A DNA stretch of 64,000 nt from NCBI RefSeq assembly GCF_033441515.1, contig NZ_JAWQJT010000001.1:1984001-2048000 (forward strand). The letters are read 5' to 3'. Made by a program: the position numbers and the translations under genes. The notes under the pieces were generated by a model. The model was not told the DNA's origin. It saw only the letters and a list, made by a program, of their open reading frames with translations, and did no database searches. This DNA comes from Amycolatopsis solani. GTDB lineage: Bacteria > Actinomycetota > Actinomycetes > Mycobacteriales > Pseudonocardiaceae. Shown here one piece after another: positions 60,044 through 64,000 of the stretch; within the stretch, counting starts at the first letter, position 1, and each line of letters starts with the position of its first letter.

Positions 60044-60553
60044 ATGTCCGTAACGCACTTGATCGAATCCCCGACCAAGGCGGACGGCGCGAAGCTGTGG
60101 CGAATCGCGCGCGATTCCGCCAAGCTCGATCTCAACTCGCCGTACGCATACATGCTGTGGTGCCGCGATTTCGCCGAGTCCTCGGTGGTCGCGCGTGAAG
60201 ACGGCGAGGCGGTCGGATTCGTCATCGCCTACCGCAGGCCGGACGAGCCCGAGGCCGCGCTCGTCTGGCAGGTCGCGGTCGACGCGTCCCAGCGCGGAAA
60301 GGGCCTGGCCGGGGCCCTGCTCGACGCGCTCTACACGAGACTCGTCGCGGACGGCGTGCGTTACCTCGAGACCACCATCACCCCGGACAACGAGGCGTCC
60401 ATCCGGCTCTTCGCGTCGTTCGCGAAGCGGTGGAACGCCGCGGTGGAAACCAGTGTGCTGTTCGCCGGGGAGGATTTCCCCGAAGCCGGGCACCTGGCCG
60501 AAGAGCTTTACCGCATCGGTCCGCTCACGCCACGCAAAGATCCGGGCGAGTAG
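60044..60553 (+). CDS. ectA: L-2,4-diaminobutyrate acetyltransferase EctA
   Basis: A 169-residue GNAT enzyme with SPYAYMLWCRDFAESSVVA near 28-46 and the CoA loop VDASQRGKGLAGALL near 80-94, both typical of EctA. It acetylates L-2,4-diaminobutyrate at the gamma amino group, the second step of ectoine synthesis. The ATG at 60044 gives the normal family length. The gene heads a four-gene co-directional operon. Ectoine operons are usually induced by salt or heat; no regulator gene is adjacent on the left. Confidence 0.95.
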   Translation: MSVTHLIESPTKADGAKLWRIARDSAKLDLNSPYAYMLWCRDFAESSVVAREDGEAVGFVIAYRRPDEPEAALVWQVAVDASQRGKGLAGALLDALYTRLVADGVRYLETTITPDNEASIRLFASFAKRWNAAVETSVLFAGEDFPEAGHLAEELYRIGPLTPRKDPGE

Positions 60554-60568
60554 GAGAAAAGAAACGTC

Positions 60569-61822
60569 ATGAGCATCTTCGAAGAGCTCGAATCCGAAGT
60601 ACGCAGCTACAGCCGCGGCTGGCCGGTCGTGTTCGACCGCGCGCAGGGCAGCTGGCTGCACGACGAGAGCGGCAAGCCGTACCTGGACTTCTTCGCCGGC
60701 GCCGGCGCGCTCAACTACGGGCACAACAACCCGCGGCTGAAGCAGGCACTGATCGACTACATCCAGCGCGACGGCGTCACGCACGCGCTCGACATGTACA
60801 CCGTGGCCAAGCGGGACTTCCTGCAGACCTTCCGCGACAAGATCCTCGACCCGCGGAACATGAACTACAAGGTCGTGTTCCCGGGCCCGGGTGGGGCGAA
60901 CGCCGTCGAGGCGGCGCTGAAGCTGGCGCGCAAGGTGACCGGCAAGGAATCGGTCATCAACTTCACCAACGCCTTCCACGGCATGACGCTCGGCGCGCTG
61001 TCGGTCACCGGCAACTCGATGAAGCGCGGCGCCGCGGGCATCCCGCTGGTGCACGCCACGCCGATGCCGTACGACCGGTACTTCGACGGCGCCATGCCGG
61101 ACTTCATGTACTTCGAGAAGCTCCTCGAAGACTCCGGCAGCGGGCTCAACGAGCCGGCCGCGGTGATCGTCGAGGGCGTGCAGGGCGAGGGCGGCATCAA
61201 CGCCGCGCGCCTCGAGTGGCTGAAGGGTCTCGACGACCTCTGCAAGCGCCACAACATCCTGCTGATCCTCGACGACGTCCAGATGGGCTGCGGCCGCACC
61301 GGCCCGTTCTTCAGCTTCGAGGACGCCGGGATCTCGCCGGACATCGTCTGCCTGTCGAAGTCCATCGGCGGCTACGGCATCCCGATGGCGCTGACGCTGA
61401 TCAAGCCGGAGCTCGACGTCTGGGAGCCGGGTGAGCACAACGGCACCTTCCGCGGCATCAGCCCCGCGTTCGTCACCGCGACCGAGGCGATCAACGCCTA
61501 CTGGAGCGACGACGAGCTCGAGAAGTCGACCAAGGCGAAGGGCGAGCGCATCGCCGCCGCGTTCTCCGGCATCGTCGAGGCCTACCCGGACGCGAACCTG
61601 GTCGCCAAGGGCCGCGGCCTCGCGCGCGGCCTGGAATTCGAGAACGGTGACCTGGCCGGCCGCGTCTGCGCGGAGGCGTTCGCGCGCGGCCTGCTGATGG
61701 AAACCTCCGGCCCCGACGGCGAAGTCATGAAACTGCTGCCCCCGCTGACCCTGACCGACGACGAACTGACGCAGGGTCTGTCCACCATCGACGAGTCCAT
61801 CAAGGCCGTCCTGAAGAAGTAA
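60569..61822 (+). CDS. ectB: Diaminobutyrate-2-oxoglutarate transaminase EctB
   Basis: The 417-residue class III PLP aminotransferase has the catalytic Lys264 in LSKSIGGYG and the PLP-phosphate region [16 protein letters not shown] near 107. It converts L-aspartate semialdehyde to L-2,4-diaminobutyrate with glutamate as donor, the first step of ectoine synthesis. It starts 15 bases after ectA, preceded by GAGAAAAG. Length and sequence are normal for EctB. Confidence 0.96.
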   Translation: MSIFEELESEVRSYSRGWPVVFDRAQGSWLHDESGKPYLDFFAGAGALNYGHNNPRLKQALIDYIQRDGVTHALDMYTVAKRDFLQTFRDKILDPRNMNYKVVFPGPGGANAVEAALKLARKVTGKESVINFTNAFHGMTLGALSVTGNSMKRGAAGIPLVHATPMPYDRYFDGAMPDFMYFEKLLEDSGSGLNEPAAVIVEGVQGEGGINAARLEWLKGLDDLCKRHNILLILDDVQMGCGRTGPFFSFEDAGISPDIVCLSKSIGGYGIPMALTLIKPELDVWEPGEHNGTFRGISPAFVTATEAINAYWSDDELEKSTKAKGERIAAAFSGIVEAYPDANLVAKGRGLARGLEFENGDLAGRVCAEAFARGLLMETSGPDGEVMKLLPPLTLTDDELTQGLSTIDESIKAVLKK

Positions 61823-61834
61823 GGGAGTACGCCC

Positions 61835-62227
61835 GTGCTCGTCCGCACACTCGACGAGGTCACCGACACCGACGCCGACATCAAGACCCCGAACTGGCGC
61901 AGCAAGCGGATCATCCTCGCCAAGGAGGGCGTCGGCTTCTCGGTGCACGAGACCACGCTGTACGCGGGAACGGTCAACGACTTCTGGTACGCCAACCACA
62001 TCGAGGCGGTGTTCATCACCTCCGGCGAGGGCGAGATCGAGGACCTCGCCACCGGCAAGGTGTACGAGCTCAAGCCGGGGACGCTGTACCTGCTCAACGA
62101 CCACGACAAGCACCAGGTCCGGCCGCGGACCGAGATCAAGTGCGTGTGCGTGTTCAACCCCCCGGTGACCGGCCGCGAGGTCCACGACGAAAACGGCGTG
62201 TACCCGCTGATCACCGAGGACGCGTAA
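61835..62227 (+). CDS. ectC: Ectoine synthase EctC
   Basis: This 130-residue cupin cyclises gamma-N-acetyl-diaminobutyrate to ectoine. Typical EctC segments are NWRSKRIILAKEGVGFSVHETTLYAGT near 22-48, WYANHIEAVFITSGEGEIED near 53-72 with metal-binding residues, and DKHQVRPRTEIKCVCVFNPPVTG near 93-115. It begins 12 bases after ectB; AAGGGAG precedes the GTG. Confidence 0.96.
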   Translation: MLVRTLDEVTDTDADIKTPNWRSKRIILAKEGVGFSVHETTLYAGTVNDFWYANHIEAVFITSGEGEIEDLATGKVYELKPGTLYLLNDHDKHQVRPRTEIKCVCVFNPPVTGREVHDENGVYPLITEDA

Positions 62228-62255
62228 AACACCGAAGGAACAGGAGGCGAAGTCC

Positions 62256-63158
62256 GTGACGCTGCTGGACACCCGGGTCGACGACGGTTACCCGACCCGG
62301 ATCACCGGTACGCCGGCCCACCTGCCGCGCGTGCACCCCACGGTGTGGGGTACCGAAGCCGACGGTCCGATCGACGCCGCCACGCTGGCGAACCACGAGA
62401 CCAACGGGTACACCGTGGTCGAAGACATGCTCTCTGTCGGGGAGGTGCAGGCGTACTGGCAGGAGCTCGTGCGGCTGTCCTCCGACAAGGAGCTCGCCCA
62501 GGACGAGCGCGTGATCACCGAGGCCAGGACCGGTGAGGTCCGGTCGATCTTCGACGTCCACGAGATTTCGGACCTGATCGCCGAACTGGTGCGCGACCCG
62601 CGCGTGCTGGACCGGGCCCGGCAGCTGCTCGGCTCCGACGTGTACATCCACCAGAGCCGCGTCAACTACATGCCGGGGTTCAAGGGCACCGGGTTCTACT
62701 GGCACTCGGACTTCGAAACCTGGCACGCGGAGGACGGCATGCCGGCCCCGCGCGCGGTCAGCTGCTCCATCGCGCTGACGGACAACTACCCGTTCAACGG
62801 CGGCCTGATGATCATGCCGGGCTCGCACCGGACGTTCGTCCAGTGCGCCGGCGAGACGCCGGACGAGAACTACAAGGCCTCGCTCAAGGACCAGCGGGTC
62901 GGCGTGCCGAACGAGAACGACATCACCCGGATGGCGGCCGAGCACGGCATCGACCAATTCACCGGCCAGGCGGGCTCGGCCCTGTGGTTCGACTCGAACA
63001 TCATGCACGGCTCCGGGAACAACATCACGCCGTACCCGCGCTCGAACATCTTCCTGGTGTTCAACAGCGTGGAGAACGAGTTGCAGGAGCCGTTCGCGGC
63101 GAGCACGCCGAGGCCGGCGTTCATCGCCGGCCGCAACCCGGCACCGATCTCGCGCTGA
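62256..63158 (+). CDS. ectD: Ectoine hydroxylase EctD
   Basis: The 300-residue Fe(II)/2-oxoglutarate dioxygenase has the iron-binding facial triad His150-x-Asp152 (YWHSDFETWH) and His251 (IMHGSGNN). The EctD signature FKGTGFYWHSDFETWHAEDG spans this site. It hydroxylates ectoine to 5-hydroxyectoine, a stress protectant. GGAGG lies upstream of GTG 62256. It closes the ectABCD operon; a GC-rich hairpin follows at 63213-63233. Confidence 0.96.
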   Translation: MTLLDTRVDDGYPTRITGTPAHLPRVHPTVWGTEADGPIDAATLANHETNGYTVVEDMLSVGEVQAYWQELVRLSSDKELAQDERVITEARTGEVRSIFDVHEISDLIAELVRDPRVLDRARQLLGSDVYIHQSRVNYMPGFKGTGFYWHSDFETWHAEDGMPAPRAVSCSIALTDNYPFNGGLMIMPGSHRTFVQCAGETPDENYKASLKDQRVGVPNENDITRMAAEHGIDQFTGQAGSALWFDSNIMHGSGNNITPYPRSNIFLVFNSVENELQEPFAASTPRPAFIAGRNPAPISR

Positions 63159-63616
63159 GGCGGCAGGCCCGCCGGTGACCGACCCGGTGCGCTTTGTTAC
63201 CGTGTCGCCACCGCGCGGGCGTGTGGCCCGCGCAACAGACGTCTTCGCGGACGATCGACGGCGGGTGCTTCGCTCGGGGTGAGCTCACCCGCCCGATCGC
63301 CGGCGAAGACGACGGGCGGACCGCGCCCCCTGGCGGCCCGGCCGGGAGTTTCAGCACGACCCCGTACCACCGGATCGGGACCGGTGGTACGGGGTCGTTC
63401 CACGTCCGGGGTTCCTGGCTCATCACCAGCCGTGCATGGATGTCGCAGGGCCGGAACACCGGCGCTGCGGAATCCGCAGAGCGACCAAACCTCCTGGTAT
63501 CGGCCCTCCGCCGTCCCCGGGCGGGTGGTATTCGTCAGCTGGCGATCACGGTAGGTTGATTTTCCCGGCGAGGGCGACGCCGGGAGACCGTGGACCCCGG
63601 GGAGGTGGGCGCGAGC
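63159..63616. other. Intergenic region between ectD and the SARP gene (458 bases)
   Basis: No convincing gene is seen. It holds a GC-rich hairpin, GCGCGGGC/GCCCGCGC with a five-base loop, at 63213-63233 and a strong hairpin at 63356-63398. A promoter for the SARP gene should lie in the last 80 bases, where TAGGTT near 63552 is the only -10-like hexamer I can see. The small frames in this region overlap the hairpins and lack ribosome sites. Confidence 0.6.
63356..63398. terminator. Strong hairpin downstream of the ect operon
   Basis: Perfect 18-base arms, ACGACCCCGTACCACCGG and its complement, flank a seven-base loop. Its GGTGGTACGGGGTCGT arm is not followed by a T-run, as usual in GC-rich actinomycetes. 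It lies about 200 bases past ectD and separates it from the SARP gene. Confidence 0.72.
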
Positions 63617-64000
63617 ATGGCCTCGATCCGGTTCCGGCTGCTCGGGCCCGTTCAGCTCGTCCACGGCGACGACCCCGTCCCGATCGGCGGTCCCGGCGTG
63701 CGCGGTCTGCTCGCGATGCTCGCCCTCAAACCGGGCAAGGTCGTCGCGCTCGACGACATCATCGACGCGCTCTGGGGGCACGACCCGCCCGCGACCGTCC
63801 GGACGATCATCCACGGCAACGTCTCGCACCTGCGGCGGATCCTGCGGGAGCTCGACGGCCCCAGCATCCTCACCACCCCGCCGGGGTACCGGCTCGACGT
63901 CGACCCCGACCGGATCGACGTCCACCGCGCGCACGCCCTGCTGGACCGGGCTTCGATCGCCACGCCCGAGGTCGCGTCCGCGCTGCTCGCCGAGGCGCTC
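63617..64000 (+). CDS. SARP/AfsR-family transcriptional activator, N-terminal part
   Basis: The gene runs off the right edge; 128 residues are visible. It opens IRFRLLGPVQLVHGDDPVPIGG and continues with the OmpR-like winged helix (VVALDDIIDALWGHDPPATVRTIIHGNVSHLRRIL, TTPPGYRLDVDPDRIDVHRA). The start of the bacterial transcriptional activator domain follows. This is the SARP layout, which often controls secondary-metabolite clusters. GGGGAGGTGGG precedes the ATG. Whether it carries NB-ARC/TPR domains cannot be seen. Confidence 0.88.
   Translation, partial: MASIRFRLLGPVQLVHGDDPVPIGGPGVRGLLAMLALKPGKVVALDDIIDALWGHDPPATVRTIIHGNVSHLRRILRELDGPSILTTPPGYRLDVDPDRIDVHRAHALLDRASIATPEVASALLAEAL

Noticed and set aside
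60029..62272. 747-codon reverse frame opposite ectABC
   Set aside because: Antisense shadow of three well-recognised ectoine genes; high-GC third positions keep the opposite frame open.

Overview
The window is high-GC DNA with dense, mostly non-overlapping genes, many GTG starts, GTGA/ATGA overlaps between genes and apparently leaderless promoters. Together with mycothiol-type enzymes, ECF41 and ECF42 sigma factors, MurT/GatD, an actinobacterial-style benzoyl-CoA epoxidase (box) cluster, ectoine genes and a SARP regulator, this points to an actinomycete of the Pseudonocardiales, most likely Amycolatopsis or a close relative. The genus is an inference from gene content and style; no rRNA is present. 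I saw no tRNA, insertion sequence, phage or CRISPR array.

Layout. 1-5.3 kb: the end of a secreted sedolisin, an unknown protein, a secreted fucosidase-like glycoside hydrolase and an ECF41 sigma factor with a textbook autoregulatory promoter. 5.3-8.4 kb: an RHS/YD-repeat protein whose stop codon lies inside an intergenic palindrome. 8.6-14.0 kb: a four-gene module of cytoplasmic subtilisin-like protease, ECF sigma factor, 161-residue protein and TPR-CHAT protease; this is the best candidate for an undescribed system. 14.2-17.6 kb: two DUF4232-like exported proteins, a mycothiol-dependent-type enzyme and an Rsm22-type methyltransferase. 17.7-19.8 kb: two YCII/DGPF proteins and their ECF42 sigma factor, with a matching promoter. 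19.8-24.8 kb: HD phosphohydrolase, lactate permease with an IclR regulator, and a TetR/quinone-oxidoreductase pair sharing an operator. 24.9-26.8 kb: MurT/GatD (peptidoglycan amidation). 27-29 kb: a two-component system. 29.3-31.2 kb: two GvpL/F proteins joined by a 20-codon ORF, then an NHL protein.

32.3-34.5 kb: a VOC protein diverging from two meta-cleavage-pathway hydratase/decarboxylase paralogues. The operator-like sequence in that gap is almost identical to the one in front of an MhqR/MhqO/MhqD-like quinone-resistance set at 50.0-52.1 kb, so the two loci may form one regulon. At 34.45-35.35 kb an 880-bp segment carrying one exported-protein gene is flanked by an exact 17-bp direct repeat, and looks like an insertion between two convergent genes. 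35.3-43.6 kb: hydrolase and ABC exporter, MarR/DUF1579 pair, TetR, a GH3 beta-glucosidase with PA14 domain, and a GNAT gene with a possible leader peptide. 44.1-49.6 kb: boxC, boxB, benzoate-CoA ligase and an amidohydrolase (aerobic CoA-dependent benzoate breakdown; boxA and boxD are not in the window). 52.2-59.8 kb: dipeptidase, LapA-domain protein, DUF4393 (Abi-alpha-like) and DUF445 proteins, and a large membrane-anchored patatin-like lipase. 60.0-63.2 kb: ectABCD for ectoine and hydroxyectoine, followed by the start of a SARP regulator running off the window.

A striking global feature is a set of long, near-perfect intergenic palindromes in at least four sequence families, placed at gene ends. 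They are probably bidirectional terminators. Two of them also supply the stop codon of a neighbouring gene.
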